DNA from: Providencia rettgeri
GTDB taxonomy: Bacteria > Pseudomonadota > Gammaproteobacteria > Enterobacterales > Enterobacteriaceae
Direction of reading: 5' to 3'
Assembly (NCBI RefSeq): GCF_041075285.1
Contig: NZ_CP163512.1
Coordinates: forward strand, 496,001 to 560,000
Length of the DNA: 64,000 nt
Shown: piece by piece, positions 17,679 through 27,989 of the stretch
How the letters are laid out: each line of letters opens with the position of its first letter
Numbering within the stretch: the first letter of the stretch is position 1
The notes under the pieces: model-generated
What the model was told of the DNA's origin: nothing
Seen by the model: only the letters and a program-made list of their open reading frames with translations
Database searches by the model: none
Program-made: the position numbers and the translations under genes

Positions 17679-18857
17679 TTAGCGTGTCGCGATATTAATA
17701 AAAATTTGAGCGCCAATTAATAGGCAGTCATCGTCGACAAAATACGGGTTGGCGTGCAGGTAGTTATTAATGCCTTTTTCTTGGCTGCCACTACCTAAAA
17801 AGTACATAGCCCCAAGTTTGTCTTTGGTGGCATTGATCATAAAACTGAAGTCTTCGCTTCCTGTCATCGGTTTGCCATTTGGCTCAATATTTTCAACAGG
17901 TAAGAATGCCGCTGCTGCATCATAAATCACTTTAGCGGCTTGTGGATGGTTAACGACAGCGGGGTATCCACTACATTCTAATGTGGTTTTAAATCCGCCT
18001 GCTTCACTACGCTCAACAATTTCTTTAAAGCTCGCTTTTAAAATTTTGTCAGTTTCTTCGTCCATTGAACGAATAGTGCCACGAGCTTGAACGTGATCTG
18101 CTAGTGCATTTGGAATGGTTCCACCGTTGATCATACCGCAGCCAAATACCGCGGGGCTGAAAGGATCGGTTTTTTTCGCCACGATGTAATCCATATAATC
18201 GATAATGCGTGTTGCTTCGCGGATAGCATCTAACCCTTTATGCGGTGTTGAGCCATGGGCGGAGATGCCATGTACATCCAATGTCCAAGCGGAACCATAC
18301 GAGGACATCACGCCGGAATTAAATTTGATATAGCCAGTTTCAAATGCGGCATCATTATGTAAACCATAAACTTCATCAACGCCTTCCATACAGCCCATTT
18401 CGACCATTTTGTTGGCACCTGGAACACGCATATCCTCTTCTGCCATTTGGAAGATAAAGCGGACGTTATGGGTTAGCTCATCACGATTTTCACTGAGGTA
18501 TTTTGCGGCGGTTAGGGCGATAGTCATATGCGTATCGTGACCACAGTTATGGGCACAACCTTCATGCACTGAGCTGTATTCGTTGCAGGTTAAATCTGGC
18601 ATTTCAAGGCCATCAATATCGGTACGATAAGCAATTAAGCGCTTAGCGGGATCAATAATGAGATCTGCGGTAAAGCCTGTATAACCTTCAAAAAGACGAA
18701 TGTTATAGCCAAAACTTTGCATTAGCTCGCGGCAGTATTGCGACGTTTTGAATTCCTGACCTGATAACTCAGGGATTTTATGTAAGTCTTGGCGCGTTTT
18801 TTTGCTAAATGCCTCAAGCGCAAAGAGTTTTTCGCTAATATTGTACTTATTGGTCAT
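17679..18857 (-). CDS. M20 family amidohydrolase (aminoacylase type)
   Basis: 392 residues, a zinc/manganese peptidase of the M20D group that removes N-acyl groups from amino acids or small peptides. Metal ligands appear in CAHNCGHDTHMT and in EEDMRVPGANKM; the lid domain has HGISAHGSTPHKGLDA; the last ligand is in GSEDFSFM. Family aminoacylases begin with LRRDLHKIPELSGQE-like sequence, seen here as RQDLHKIPELSGQEF. No signal peptide, so cytoplasmic. Single gene; substrate not determinable. Confidence 0.88.
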   Translation of the reverse strand: MTNKYNISEKLFALEAFSKKTRQDLHKIPELSGQEFKTSQYCRELMQSFGYNIRLFEGYTGFTADLIIDPAKRLIAYRTDIDGLEMPDLTCNEYSSVHEGCAHNCGHDTHMTIALTAAKYLSENRDELTHNVRFIFQMAEEDMRVPGANKMVEMGCMEGVDEVYGLHNDAAFETGYIKFNSGVMSSYGSAWTLDVHGISAHGSTPHKGLDAIREATRIIDYMDYIVAKKTDPFSPAVFGCGMINGGTIPNALADHVQARGTIRSMDEETDKILKASFKEIVERSEAGGFKTTLECSGYPAVVNHPQAAKVIYDAAAAFLPVENIEPNGKPMTGSEDFSFMINATKDKLGAMYFLGSGSQEKGINNYLHANPYFVDDDCLLIGAQIFINIATR

Positions 18858-19370
18858 TACATTATTTCCCGTATACAGAAAGCAATTTTCATGCTGATAA
18901 AAGGGCCCCTGATGTAAGCGCGCTCAATTGTTGATATCGCACTGACGTAACATAACTGCATTTTATTATTCAAAATAAGCCGACTCTCAGACAATATCTG
19001 TTAGTGGTCATTGTTGATTATTATTGGTTAGCTAGATTTTAACGTTTATATTAATAAAGTATGCGTGATGAGGATCGTATTTATATCATATCAGTATTGC
19101 ATGGTTCATGAATAATAGGGATGGTAATAAATAAAAAGAGGATTAATAGAGTAATTAATTTATCTATCAGATATTTATGGGTTATTGAATTTTTAAGATA
19201 ATTTTAATTTATCTTTTTTGATAATTTGACATAAGGGTGAGATATTTTGAAAGGTAATTTAGAATAAGTTGATTTGTTTTCTAAATAAAGAATGGATAGT
19301 CAAGTTTAATATATTCAAAACAGCGATGGTAAATAAAAATAAAAGAGAAGTAAGGGCTGTGAATGAAAAA
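18858..19370. other. AT-rich intergenic region
   Basis: Holds the promoter region of the preceding amidohydrolase gene on the minus strand. I see no open frame, repeat or operator that I can name; base composition is strongly AT-rich between 19000 and 19360. Confidence 0.5.
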
Positions 19371-19405
19371 ATCCCCCTAAGTTTTAGCATTATATTTAGG
19401 GGGAT
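19371..19405 (-). terminator. Rho-independent terminator
   Basis: ATCCCCCTAA pairs with TTAGGGGGAT and is followed on the minus strand by TTTTTT. It ends the three-gene unit whose last gene stops at 19411. Confidence 0.88.
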
Positions 19406-19410
19406 AAAAA

Positions 19411-20736
19411 TTAATTCTTAAAGGAGCTAATAAATGCGAGGTATTCTTCTTTGCTCATTAATGGCTTGTAATTATTAATGAGTTCATCAGCGCCAGCTGC
19501 GTCATCAAACAATAGGTCGATAATCGTCATAGCCATCATTTGAGCCGGGCGGATATACGCCATATCCTCATCGAATACCATATAATCTTTACCATGTAAT
19601 CCACCACGTATTGCACCAATCCATGGGTGGCTCACTGGCATGATATGAGAAAGATCGCCAGTATCTGTGCTGCCTGTCATGTGTTCAGCAACCCAAACAT
19701 TCTCTTCGCCAATTAAATCATGGGCATTGTTTTGCAGTAAGTTATTGAGTGTCTCATTGTTATAAAGTGGCAGATAACCCGGTAAATCTTTCACTTCCAC
19801 TTCTGCACCAACTGACATTGCCCCTGCAACTAATGCGCGAGTGATCCGCTCATTGGCATCCACCATCGCGGGGACGTTTGACGCGCGGACATAACTTTCC
19901 ATACGTACATCACTTGGGGTGACATTAACTAAATCACCGCCTTGAGTAATGATGGGGTGGAAACGAATATAATCTTTTTCTTGGAAGGTTTCGCGTATCG
20001 CATTGACCCCCATTATCCCCATCATGGCCGCGTTGAGTGCATTCACCCCTAAATGTGGTGCAGCGGCGGCATGGGAAGATTTACCTTTGTAGTTAATTAG
20101 CTTACCAATAAACCCGTTAGTGGTGGTCGACATCTCGATAAAACCGATATCACGCTCAGGTTTAACACTGGTTAAGTGGACTTGCATTGCCATATCCACA
20201 TCATCAAATTCCCCAAGTGAAATTAGCTCGGGCTTGCCACCGATATAATTGATTTTCCCTTGTTCAATCAATTTATTACGATAAGCAAGCTCGACATACT
20301 CCTCTGCGGGAACCGCGAAGGGAACCACGTCTCCCGCAAGATACGCCATTGCACCTGACTTAACCAGACCAATTGTCACGGCCATCATATTGGCGATTTG
20401 GGCATTGTGACCGCAACAATGTGCTGCCCCTGTAAGGTCGTCTGCATCAGGGTGCTCTGCACAAATGATAGCATCTAACTCGCCAATCACTGCAATACTG
20501 TGCTTACTCCCTTTACCGCCTTTCAAGCGTGCTTTAACCCCGGTCAAGGCCAGTTGGTTACGGTAATTAACACCTAAAGCTGAGAATGCTGCTTCAACTT
20601 TTTTTGCTGTTTTGGTTTCTTTGTAACCGAGCTCAGGCTCTGCCCAAATATCGTCTGCGAGCTTTTTGATAGCATCTTTATTGGATGCAATTGCTTCACA
20701 AACTTTAGCTTTCAATTGGTCTTTGGTCATTGTCAT
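19411..20736 (-). CDS. M20 family amidohydrolase, AbgB-like
   Basis: 441 residues of the p-aminobenzoyl-glutamate hydrolase B (AbgB)/M20D group, which cleaves N-acyl or aminobenzoyl amides. Visible motifs are IGELDAIICAEHPDAD, AAHCCGHNAQIANM, the lid KGKSSHAAAAPHLGVNAL and the Gly-rich MTGSTDTGDLSHIMP with downstream HGKDY. ATG at 20736 is preceded by GAGG at a rather long distance. It follows two integral membrane proteins (gap 19 bases), forming an operon that probably imports an amide-linked substrate and hydrolyses it in the cytoplasm. Confidence 0.87.
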   Translation of the reverse strand: MTMTKDQLKAKVCEAIASNKDAIKKLADDIWAEPELGYKETKTAKKVEAAFSALGVNYRNQLALTGVKARLKGGKGSKHSIAVIGELDAIICAEHPDADDLTGAAHCCGHNAQIANMMAVTIGLVKSGAMAYLAGDVVPFAVPAEEYVELAYRNKLIEQGKINYIGGKPELISLGEFDDVDMAMQVHLTSVKPERDIGFIEMSTTTNGFIGKLINYKGKSSHAAAAPHLGVNALNAAMMGIMGVNAIRETFQEKDYIRFHPIITQGGDLVNVTPSDVRMESYVRASNVPAMVDANERITRALVAGAMSVGAEVEVKDLPGYLPLYNNETLNNLLQNNAHDLIGEENVWVAEHMTGSTDTGDLSHIMPVSHPWIGAIRGGLHGKDYMVFDEDMAYIRPAQMMAMTIIDLLFDDAAGADELINNYKPLMSKEEYLAFISSFKN

Positions 20737-20755
20737 GGTTAATATTTTCCTCTAA

Positions 20756-21232
20756 TTAGATAACGCCACTCCATGAAAGAGTCACTTGACCAATAAGTGC
20801 CGCGAATAAGAATGTTCCCGTGAATACCGCCAGTGAAACTGGAATAATCCGCCAAGAGATGGCTTTAAATTTTTCGATATCTTTACCGAGTGAAAGACCG
20901 GCGAATGCAAGCACCGTAGTACTAATCACGGCAAGTGAGATTTTGCCTGTCATGGCGATCATTTCTTTATCATAAGGGAATAACGGTGAACACAGACCCG
21001 CAGCAATTAGAGATACCCAGAAAATAACAGGTAACTTACCTAGTGGCGGAATTTGGGCGATTAAGTACGCCACAAATGACATACCCCCTAAAAGTGCCAT
21101 CGCAATCAGTGAGTCAGTAAAGACTGCACTAAAGCTACCGCGGCCATAGATTGACCCCCCTAGTGCATCACCCAGTGAAGTAAAGATGATAACTAATACG
21201 ATGATTATTGCAATTTCTGCCATCTTTTTCAT
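20756..21232 (-). CDS. Small polytopic membrane protein, transporter subunit candidate
   Basis: 158 residues with about five hydrophobic helices and almost no soluble part. The pattern GDALGGSIYGRGSFSAVF followed by helices and LGKDIEKFK is not one I can assign. It sits 12 bases after the DUF3100-type membrane protein and 19 bases before the M20 hydrolase, so the two membrane proteins probably form one transporter for the hydrolase's substrate. Confidence 0.7.
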   Translation of the reverse strand: MKKMAEIAIIIVLVIIFTSLGDALGGSIYGRGSFSAVFTDSLIAMALLGGMSFVAYLIAQIPPLGKLPVIFWVSLIAAGLCSPLFPYDKEMIAMTGKISLAVISTTVLAFAGLSLGKDIEKFKAISWRIIPVSLAVFTGTFLFAALIGQVTLSWSGVI

Positions 21233-21244
21233 GATTTCGTGTCC

Positions 21245-22033
21245 TTATTCTGTATCTGCTGATGCCGTTGCACGTTTTCTTTTCAGTTTGTTGTACAAGA
21301 AAGAGGCAAAAGGTAAGGAGAAGAAAATATAGATGTACAGACCTAAAACGGAAGACATCAAGTTTGCGGATGATGAAAATGCTTGGATATCCGCCGCATG
21401 TTGAGGGTAAAGTTCCAGTAACGGTGCAACTGATGCTGCTAACATCGAGCCACTACCCACACCAGCCCCCATGGCTAACGCAAGTGGACTCATAATATCG
21501 AGTCCAGCGATAACACTGGCAATTACCCCCATCCAGACGGCACCATATAACGTACCGCAGATATACATCGCCATAACGCCGCGGCCTTCTGGTGAACTTA
21601 AACCGTATTTAGCTTCAATAATGGCAATATTGGGTTCACGACCAATAGAATAGGTTGCTCCAACAGCTTCACGTCCCATTCCTAACATGATGGCCAGCGG
21701 TAAACCGAGCAAGATAGTTCCGATAAAGTGGCCGATTTCCTGAAGGATCAGGGCACCACCTGCTTGAATAATTTTTTCCCAAGATGCACCAACAGAGGTG
21801 CTTAATTTTGCAATTAAGATAACTAACGCGACACTCATAATCGAGCTCGCACGCGCCATATTTTGTTCATTAAGAATTTTGAATTTTGGAAAACTGACAA
21901 TACCACCCATCAACATGGAATAAAGCATTGGAAAAACCATCACAAGGCTGATTTTAATTTGTCCTATTGCTTCCGAAAGAAGAATGATCAGTAAGCTAAC
22001 CAAAAGCAACTTACTATCTTTTAATATACCCAT
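21245..22033 (-). CDS. DUF3100-type membrane protein
   Basis: 262 residues, about eight hydrophobic helices, with a glycine-rich re-entrant-like stretch (ALAMGAGVGSGSMLAAS) and REAVGATYSIGREPNIAIIE. It resembles the DUF3100 inner-membrane family often found beside M20 amidohydrolases. I start at 22033 (MGILKDSK), with AAAGG upstream; the frame is open another 43 codons but these do not look like the same protein. Promoter should lie in the AT-rich region upstream. Confidence 0.72.
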   Translation of the reverse strand: MGILKDSKLLLVSLLIILLSEAIGQIKISLVMVFPMLYSMLMGGIVSFPKFKILNEQNMARASSIMSVALVILIAKLSTSVGASWEKIIQAGGALILQEIGHFIGTILLGLPLAIMLGMGREAVGATYSIGREPNIAIIEAKYGLSSPEGRGVMAMYICGTLYGAVWMGVIASVIAGLDIMSPLALAMGAGVGSGSMLAASVAPLLELYPQHAADIQAFSSSANLMSSVLGLYIYIFFSLPFASFLYNKLKRKRATASADTE

Positions 22034-22679
22034 AGTGTTACCTTTCATTGGAAATGTTTTTAAGAGTAATTCGTATATATTTATAATAAAAAGCATTATT
22101 TGCGTATTCATACTATCCATGAAACTATTTTCCTGACAATATTCCGAAAAAGTCTTACCCATGCCTAAAAGGCATGGTTAAAATCTATAAATTAATATTT
22201 ATTAATAAATTGAAATAAAGAGAATTATTCTCAATTGAATAATGAATGATATTTATTTGTTTTTCATTGAGATACAAAATAATTTTAATTTTTTAACATG
22301 TTGTTTCATAAATATTTTTGATTACTTACTGAATTTAGGTCAAAAACCACTAATTCATAAGGTTGTGTGATTTTGTTGTTATTTTTCTATTCATTCTGAA
22401 AAAATAATCCTTTTTAATGTATTTATATAATTGGGATAATTGAATTTTAAATAGCATTAGTAATAAACTTTAAGGGCTTTGGTTTTTATTTTAATCTAAT
22501 TAATATGCTGTTTTCGGGTGAATTATCTAATGGTAATCGCCTTCATTTTTCTCAAATAAATTTGATAAATTAAAATGTACCTACATTGATAGGGGTTTTT
22601 GATCAAGATCTCAAAATTGAACATTTGTTAATTGGAAAGCAAGAATAGGATAGCAGTCGAATAAATTTTCAACTGAAAG
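22034..22679. other. AT-rich intergenic region
   Basis: More than 600 bases of strongly AT-rich DNA upstream of the DUF3100 operon and downstream of the TonB receptor gene. It must hold the operon promoter. Near 22220 the sequence GAGAATTATTCTC is a 13-base perfect inverted repeat that could be an operator; no protein can be assigned to it. Confidence 0.5.
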
Positions 22680-22715
22680 CACTATCAGCCCTAAGGTTAT
22701 TTAGCGCTGATAGTG
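22680..22715 (-). terminator. Hairpin terminator of the heme-uptake operon
   Basis: Perfect 10-bp stem CACTATCAGC/GCTGATAGTG with a 16-base loop, 9 bases past the receptor stop on the minus strand, followed by CTTTC. Confidence 0.65.
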
Positions 22716-22723
22716 GTTAAGTG

Positions 22724-25687
22724 CTAAAACTGAGCATTGAGGGCTAATCGGAATGTTCTTCCCGGGGCAGGCATCATGCTGCGAGTTAATGGATCAATAT
22801 AGTAGCGGTCGGTGAGGTTAGTAACTAAAAACTCGATACTCATGTGTTTATCAATTTGATAACTTGCATAGGCATCTGCGGTAAAATTTGGAGCCCAATG
22901 CATAGGGCTATTATTCGCCATTGAATAACTGCCCGGATAACGTTGTATTAGTTTTTTTTCATCCTTATTTTGTACGCTGCTGGTGTAACGCAAACGCGTA
23001 CCAACCTCCAGTGTTTCATCCATAAAACGCATGCCAAGGTTCGAATTGATGGCATACTTTGGCTGAAGTTGCGTGCGCAAAAATCCGCTAGGGAAACCCG
23101 CGGTGGTACAGTGAGAGACATTGTATCGGTTAGCAATATCTAATTTTGCGGGCTCAGCATCATCACAAACTTCATTTTTTAAACGGTAATCTACGCCAAT
23201 ATCCATAAAGAAATTGCCATTGTCGTAACGAGTTTGGGCTTCAATACCTGCGGTTTTATGTTCTTTTACTTGAATGAAATTGAGTCTTCCATCACGGTCA
23301 AAAGCATTTTCAATTACCGTATGGTAGTAGCCAATTTTGATATCAGCAAAGCGTTCAGCACCAAGTAAATCTTGTAGATTACGGGAATAACCAAATTCTA
23401 TGGTTTTACCGCGTTCTGGCTTAAAGGTCATTTTCTCTTTGCGCGCTTCGCTCTGGCCAGCAAAACCAATGCTATTTTCGAAGATGCTGGGTAAACGAAT
23501 GGTTTCGATATAGCGAGCATAAATGCGGTCATTGTCGGTTAGATAAATATTGGCACCAAAAGCAGGTGCCCAACCATGGCTTTTTTGTTTTCCGGGAAAT
23601 TTCCACTTTTCTTCTTCTGTCAGTTCTCGTTTTATTTCATCAGCAGGGTGCTCATAGGCGTTATTATAGACATACACCTCTTTGCCTGTTGCTGGGTCAA
23701 TTGCCCTCGCTTGTGAGTCAAGTGTACCATTGTGGAATGGATTGGTTTTGGTGGTATAGCGGCCATCTTTATCTGATTTCCATTTTGTTTGGAAGCTAAC
23801 ATCTAAAACACCATTTTCATCAGGCGAGGAACCACTTTTTCTCGGTGCAATGAACACGTTATAGTCAGCGTCTTCGAGTCCAAGCACAGACTTTAAAATA
23901 TTGTCATTACGATAGCCGCCTGCAAAGGGTTTGTAACCATTAGCGATCGCTTGGTCATACTCGCTCTGGGTTAATATCCGACTATAGTTTATATTTCTGG
24001 CTAGACGTTGATCGGGGTTTTGGAAGCCGTTAACACGCTTTCGCATTTGTTCTTTTAAGTAATCATCTTCTGTCCAGCCATCAATGTATTTTGCACCTGC
24101 ATCGAGTTCTAACCACGTTGTCGGGCGATAGTTAAAGTTAAAAGCGAAGCTGGTTTCTTGGCGATGCCCTTTGCGAGGAAGGGCAATAAACGGGCTGGCG
24201 GTTTGTGATGGAACCACATCATTGGAGTCTAATTTTTCTTTTAGCATTGAACCATGCAGGGTTAAATCGAGGTTCGATGTTAATGACATAGTATTGCGTA
24301 AGTTAAAGCCAATGCGGTCATTTTCCGAGTTGGTTGCCGCGGTATTGATCAATGAGCCATCAATGTTAGGGTCTCTACCTGGTCCATAGCCATTTTCAAA
24401 ACCCCAATCCCGTTCTTTCGGCTCTCTAGGGTAGCCACCAGATGTATTGGTGTCGCCAACAGATTGAGTCATCCAGAGGTTGGCATTGAGGTCAATCCAA
24501 GGGTTGTTATCAGGCTGCCATGCATATTCTGCATTATAGGCATTCACCGTAAAATGAGCTAAAGGCCACTGAGGAACAACCGATTTACCCTCGAGCTCTT
24601 GGAAATTAATACGTGACGGCATAATTTCACCGTAAGTGCTCTCACTACGTCGAAAACCAAGGTGCAATGTTTGGTTCTCTGTGAGGTATAAATTGGTTTT
24701 AATTAAGTATGATTCTAACTCGTTTGATGTATTGGTAACCTCTTTACCTGGTCGATAGATATTTGCGGCAAATGGCAGGTAAGGGTCTGGTCCCAGTTGT
24801 TGCTGCAAGGTTTGTTGCTCATTTAACTGAACGGGTTCTTTGTAGCGGTGCGCGCCATTTTTACCTGCAAAATAGTTACCTTGGCGTCGGTATGCATAAG
24901 CGGCGATAACATCAAATTTTTCTTGTCTTGTACCGACGGTTATCCGCCCACTATTATCTTTGAAATTAAAAAACTGTGCATTACCACGCGACTTTGGGAT
25001 GATATTGACGGCAGGGTCGGAGTAAACAAAATTCTTATTTTTATACAATTCAGGATGATCGCGGTAGTCGTCTCCATAAGCAAAGTTCGGGATACGCTCC
25101 CTTGTTGAGTTGCTACTGGTTTCTAATTTTAAGTTAAAACCAAATTTCTCATCGGGTGCGACCACATCATCGATACCAATCGTGCGGATTGCGATACCGC
25201 CACCGATAGAGGTTTTTATATCGCCAGTTAAAGAACCGCTTTTTTCAATTTCAATACTACTGATCAAATTGGGATCAATATAATTACGGTTATTCGCACC
25301 GCTATAACCGCGCCAGACAGTTAAAGATTGCTCAGTACCATCGACAGTGACGGGGACGCGCTCCTGCCCTTGAATACCGCGAACATTGGGGTCTAATGCA
25401 CCGCTATTACGAGCATCTCCGCTGTATACACCTATGGCGCTGTTTAAGACATCAGCCGTACTGGTGCCTTTATAACGCTCAACGAGATCCTTACCTAAAT
25501 AGACTTTAGCGCCTTTGGCATCATATTGATCATCGTAACCTTGTCTATCTCGTTCTTTGATCGTTTTTGCTGCATCTTCAACAGTGATCGTACCGAGATG
25601 TTCTTGTTGTTCTGCAAAGGTGGTTGCTGGAAAGACGAGTGTGGCTATGATTGCTGTTGCCACTGGATTTAATTTGAATTTATACAT
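22724..25687 (-). CDS. TonB-dependent receptor, predicted hemophilin/heme receptor
   Basis: Outer-membrane receptor of 987 residues: signal peptide (FKLNPVATAIIATLVFPATTFA), a TonB-box-like GTITVEDA near the mature start, plug domain (about residues 50-190, with NVRGIQGQERVPVTVDG and SIGGGIAIRT) and a 22-strand barrel ending in the outer-membrane C-terminal Phe (FRLALNAQF). It follows a Slam gene by 24 bases and a hemophilin-like gene, the set known from the Acinetobacter hphA-hsmA-hphR locus; from this context I infer that it takes heme from the secreted hemophore. Size and long loops agree with large heme/transferrin receptors. I start at 25687, the ATG after AGAGAAA; a longer frame adds eight residues without a leader. 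Confidence 0.9.
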   Translation of the reverse strand: MYKFKLNPVATAIIATLVFPATTFAEQQEHLGTITVEDAAKTIKERDRQGYDDQYDAKGAKVYLGKDLVERYKGTSTADVLNSAIGVYSGDARNSGALDPNVRGIQGQERVPVTVDGTEQSLTVWRGYSGANNRNYIDPNLISSIEIEKSGSLTGDIKTSIGGGIAIRTIGIDDVVAPDEKFGFNLKLETSSNSTRERIPNFAYGDDYRDHPELYKNKNFVYSDPAVNIIPKSRGNAQFFNFKDNSGRITVGTRQEKFDVIAAYAYRRQGNYFAGKNGAHRYKEPVQLNEQQTLQQQLGPDPYLPFAANIYRPGKEVTNTSNELESYLIKTNLYLTENQTLHLGFRRSESTYGEIMPSRINFQELEGKSVVPQWPLAHFTVNAYNAEYAWQPDNNPWIDLNANLWMTQSVGDTNTSGGYPREPKERDWGFENGYGPGRDPNIDGSLINTAATNSENDRIGFNLRNTMSLTSNLDLTLHGSMLKEKLDSNDVVPSQTASPFIALPRKGHRQETSFAFNFNYRPTTWLELDAGAKYIDGWTEDDYLKEQMRKRVNGFQNPDQRLARNINYSRILTQSEYDQAIANGYKPFAGGYRNDNILKSVLGLEDADYNVFIAPRKSGSSPDENGVLDVSFQTKWKSDKDGRYTTKTNPFHNGTLDSQARAIDPATGKEVYVYNNAYEHPADEIKRELTEEEKWKFPGKQKSHGWAPAFGANIYLTDNDRIYARYIETIRLPSIFENSIGFAGQSEARKEKMTFKPERGKTIEFGYSRNLQDLLGAERFADIKIGYYHTVIENAFDRDGRLNFIQVKEHKTAGIEAQTRYDNGNFFMDIGVDYRLKNEVCDDAEPAKLDIANRYNVSHCTTAGFPSGFLRTQLQPKYAINSNLGMRFMDETLEVGTRLRYTSSVQNKDEKKLIQRYPGSYSMANNSPMHWAPNFTADAYASYQIDKHMSIEFLVTNLTDRYYIDPLTRSMMPAPGRTFRLALNAQF

Positions 25688-25711
25688 TTTAGTTTCTCTA
25701 TGCCATAACAC

Positions 25712-27163
25712 TTAAAATCGGGTTTCAACCCCGATAGAAATTTCGTGCTGATGATAGGAGTAGAGCACATCAGCCGAGCTGCGGTTATCGCGAAAGCGGT
25801 AACTGGTATAAGGGGTAAACGTAAAGAATGAATAGTTAGGAAAGTTGAGCCGTGCAAAATACATAGTTTCACGGTCGTGACGTTTCACATTTAACATGGC
25901 GTTAAAATCTTGAAACTGGCTTTCCCGATAGGTGGCTAAAGCTAATAAATGGATATCAGGAGTTAACATGCTAAAAAAACCTGTGCGAACACCTAATTGT
26001 TCGTAATCATCGCTGCGAACTTCTGTTTTGACGCGAGTCGTATCAGCCCCTAAAAACAGTGAAGTTTCCGTTGTTAGGCCATAAATCCCTGTGAGATGTA
26101 AACTGGAACGGCTACCATCTGCGCTGTTATAGGGTTTTTGGTAGTGAAGTTGTTGGTGATCAGCAGATGCGGTCAGAATGAAACGGGAAGTAAATTGGTA
26201 GTCACCATCGATTCGCCCTCCTATGCCATGGTATCGACCTTTTCCGTCCACTGTTTTGAATTCAAGTTGTGGACCGACAGAAAAAGTACTATTGGCATTA
26301 TTAAATCGATATAAGGTGGCTAATGAGGTGGTATTCTCACTGAATTCCCCTTCATGAGGATAACGATCTCCATAGGTTGTTCCTTTGACTTGTAGGGAAT
26401 GATGCCCTGAAATAGGTACAATTTTACTTAAGCTGGCATCAAAGGATAAGCCGGAAGCAGAAATCGGGTCGGCCATTTTCCATGTGCCGCTTGGAGTTTC
26501 CCACAGTGTATTTTTATCTGGTACTTGGTTGATATTACTATTGTATTTATAACCAAGTGATAAACTTCCCGTCCATGATATTCGGTTTTCAATCGCGTCA
26601 ATAAACTGTTGGATGGTTTGCTGGACACTTGCAGGTAATGCTAAATTTTTATCATCAATCAGGTTATTAAATAGAGCCAATGATTCACTGTTTTGGTTAT
26701 CTTCATAATAGGTGCGAGCCAGTTCTAATTTAATACGTAAAAATTTAGGGGAACGTTCTAGGATTTTCTGGTAATAATCAATCGCTTGCGAATATTTTTT
26801 TTGTGATTTTGCCACTTCAGCTTTAGCAAACAACACTAATAAAGGATCCGCATCAGGTAAGGCTTGATAACGCACTAATAAACGCTGTACGTCCTGAAAT
26901 TGACGGTGGTTTATGGCCAGATAAATGGCTTGCCCAAGATCTTGAACATTATTTTCAAGGGAGTAAATTTGCCCATTAAAGTTGATGGACAAGCTATCAG
27001 AGAGTAGGGGCTGGCTGTCATCGGGTAACTGAGCGCTTTTATCGCGGTAACTCTGCCTATCTTTTTGCCATAACAATTGTTCGCGGTCGATATCGATATT
27101 GGCTGAGAATACAGATAAAGAGCTCGTTATAAGGACGAATGGTAATAAAAAAGAATATCGCAT
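25712..27163 (-). CDS. Slam-family outer-membrane translocon (type XI secretion)
   Basis: 483 residues: signal peptide (MRYSFLLPFVLITSSLSVFSA), an N-terminal periplasmic helical TPR part (about 70-200; AKAEVAKSQKKYSQAIDYYQ), then a 14-strand barrel (DUF560/Slam) ending SIGVETRF with a C-terminal Phe. Slam proteins move surface lipoproteins or soluble hemophores across the outer membrane. The gene lies between the predicted hemophore and the TonB receptor on one transcript, so the hemophore is its likely cargo. Confidence 0.92.
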   Translation of the reverse strand: MRYSFLLPFVLITSSLSVFSANIDIDREQLLWQKDRQSYRDKSAQLPDDSQPLLSDSLSINFNGQIYSLENNVQDLGQAIYLAINHRQFQDVQRLLVRYQALPDADPLLVLFAKAEVAKSQKKYSQAIDYYQKILERSPKFLRIKLELARTYYEDNQNSESLALFNNLIDDKNLALPASVQQTIQQFIDAIENRISWTGSLSLGYKYNSNINQVPDKNTLWETPSGTWKMADPISASGLSFDASLSKIVPISGHHSLQVKGTTYGDRYPHEGEFSENTTSLATLYRFNNANSTFSVGPQLEFKTVDGKGRYHGIGGRIDGDYQFTSRFILTASADHQQLHYQKPYNSADGSRSSLHLTGIYGLTTETSLFLGADTTRVKTEVRSDDYEQLGVRTGFFSMLTPDIHLLALATYRESQFQDFNAMLNVKRHDRETMYFARLNFPNYSFFTFTPYTSYRFRDNRSSADVLYSYHQHEISIGVETRF

Positions 27164-27242
27164 AGGTCAGTTTCGATGTTGAAAGTTTGTCATCAACAGC
27201 AAAATCCATTTTCACCGTTGATGATAAAGGCGAAATTATGGA

Positions 27243-27989
27243 TTATTGCGCGATATTCCCACGGCTTCCGCCAAACGCCATGTCTTTACTGTGGTCACTA
27301 AACTCAGTCACTCCCGCAATATGTTTGGCTTGGTCGCCAAAGAAATGACCGCGAGTTTTACCTACAGCTTCATTTAGTGTTGCATCTCCTACGAAGGTGG
27401 CATTATTTTTAATGGTGGCATCAATATTGGTTGCACCAATGTTCCCCGCTAATGATTTGGTGCCAAAGTTTGCGGTTAGGGTGCCTGTCGCCATAGCGCC
27501 ACCGCTGTATTGGTTGATACCTTTAACGGAATATTCCGCAGTGCCTGCCGTTGGCATATTTGTCGTGATATCTTTTCCTGAATAATACGCGGTATGTGTT
27601 GTATCAGTTGCTGCACCTGTTGATGACCACTCCCCAAAATAAACTTCTGCATCAGCTACTTGGGCAAAGTTAAACACCCCCATCTTATTATGTGCTCCGC
27701 CACTGTTAGGCATCGCAATCACATGTGCCTCGTTTCCAGATTGTTTTGGTGCCATTTTGGTTAAGCCTGAGAAGGAGATAATTTTTCCATTGTGTACTGA
27801 TTGGACACCAATCCCTGGGTCACCTATTGCGCCACCATGACCACCCGCGCTGCCTTCAGTTGGTCCAACTTTAATAGAGGGGGCATTGGTATTGAAATCT
27901 TGGCTTTGACCTGAGCCCACCGCAGCAAACGTACCAAAAGACATTCCGCAAGTAACGAAAGCTAGAGCGATAATATTTAACTTTTTCAT
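27243..27989 (-). CDS. Hemophilin-like secreted hemophore, Slam cargo
   Basis: 248 residues: signal peptide I (MKKLNIIALAFVTCGMSFGTFA, cleavage before AVGSG; no lipobox Cys at the site, so soluble rather than lipid-anchored), a Gly/His-rich N-terminal domain (GGHGGAIGDPGIGVQSV) and a C-terminal part with repeated short strands typical of the 8-strand beta-barrel that Slam recognises (TPbpB-like; TANFGTKSLAGNIGATNID). The family binds heme through His residues; several are present in the N-terminal domain. First gene of the operon, with a Fur-like site about 110 bases upstream. Heme specificity is inferred from family and neighbours. Confidence 0.85.
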   Translation of the reverse strand: MKKLNIIALAFVTCGMSFGTFAAVGSGQSQDFNTNAPSIKVGPTEGSAGGHGGAIGDPGIGVQSVHNGKIISFSGLTKMAPKQSGNEAHVIAMPNSGGAHNKMGVFNFAQVADAEVYFGEWSSTGAATDTTHTAYYSGKDITTNMPTAGTAEYSVKGINQYSGGAMATGTLTANFGTKSLAGNIGATNIDATIKNNATFVGDATLNEAVGKTRGHFFGDQAKHIAGVTEFSDHSKDMAFGGSRGNIAQ

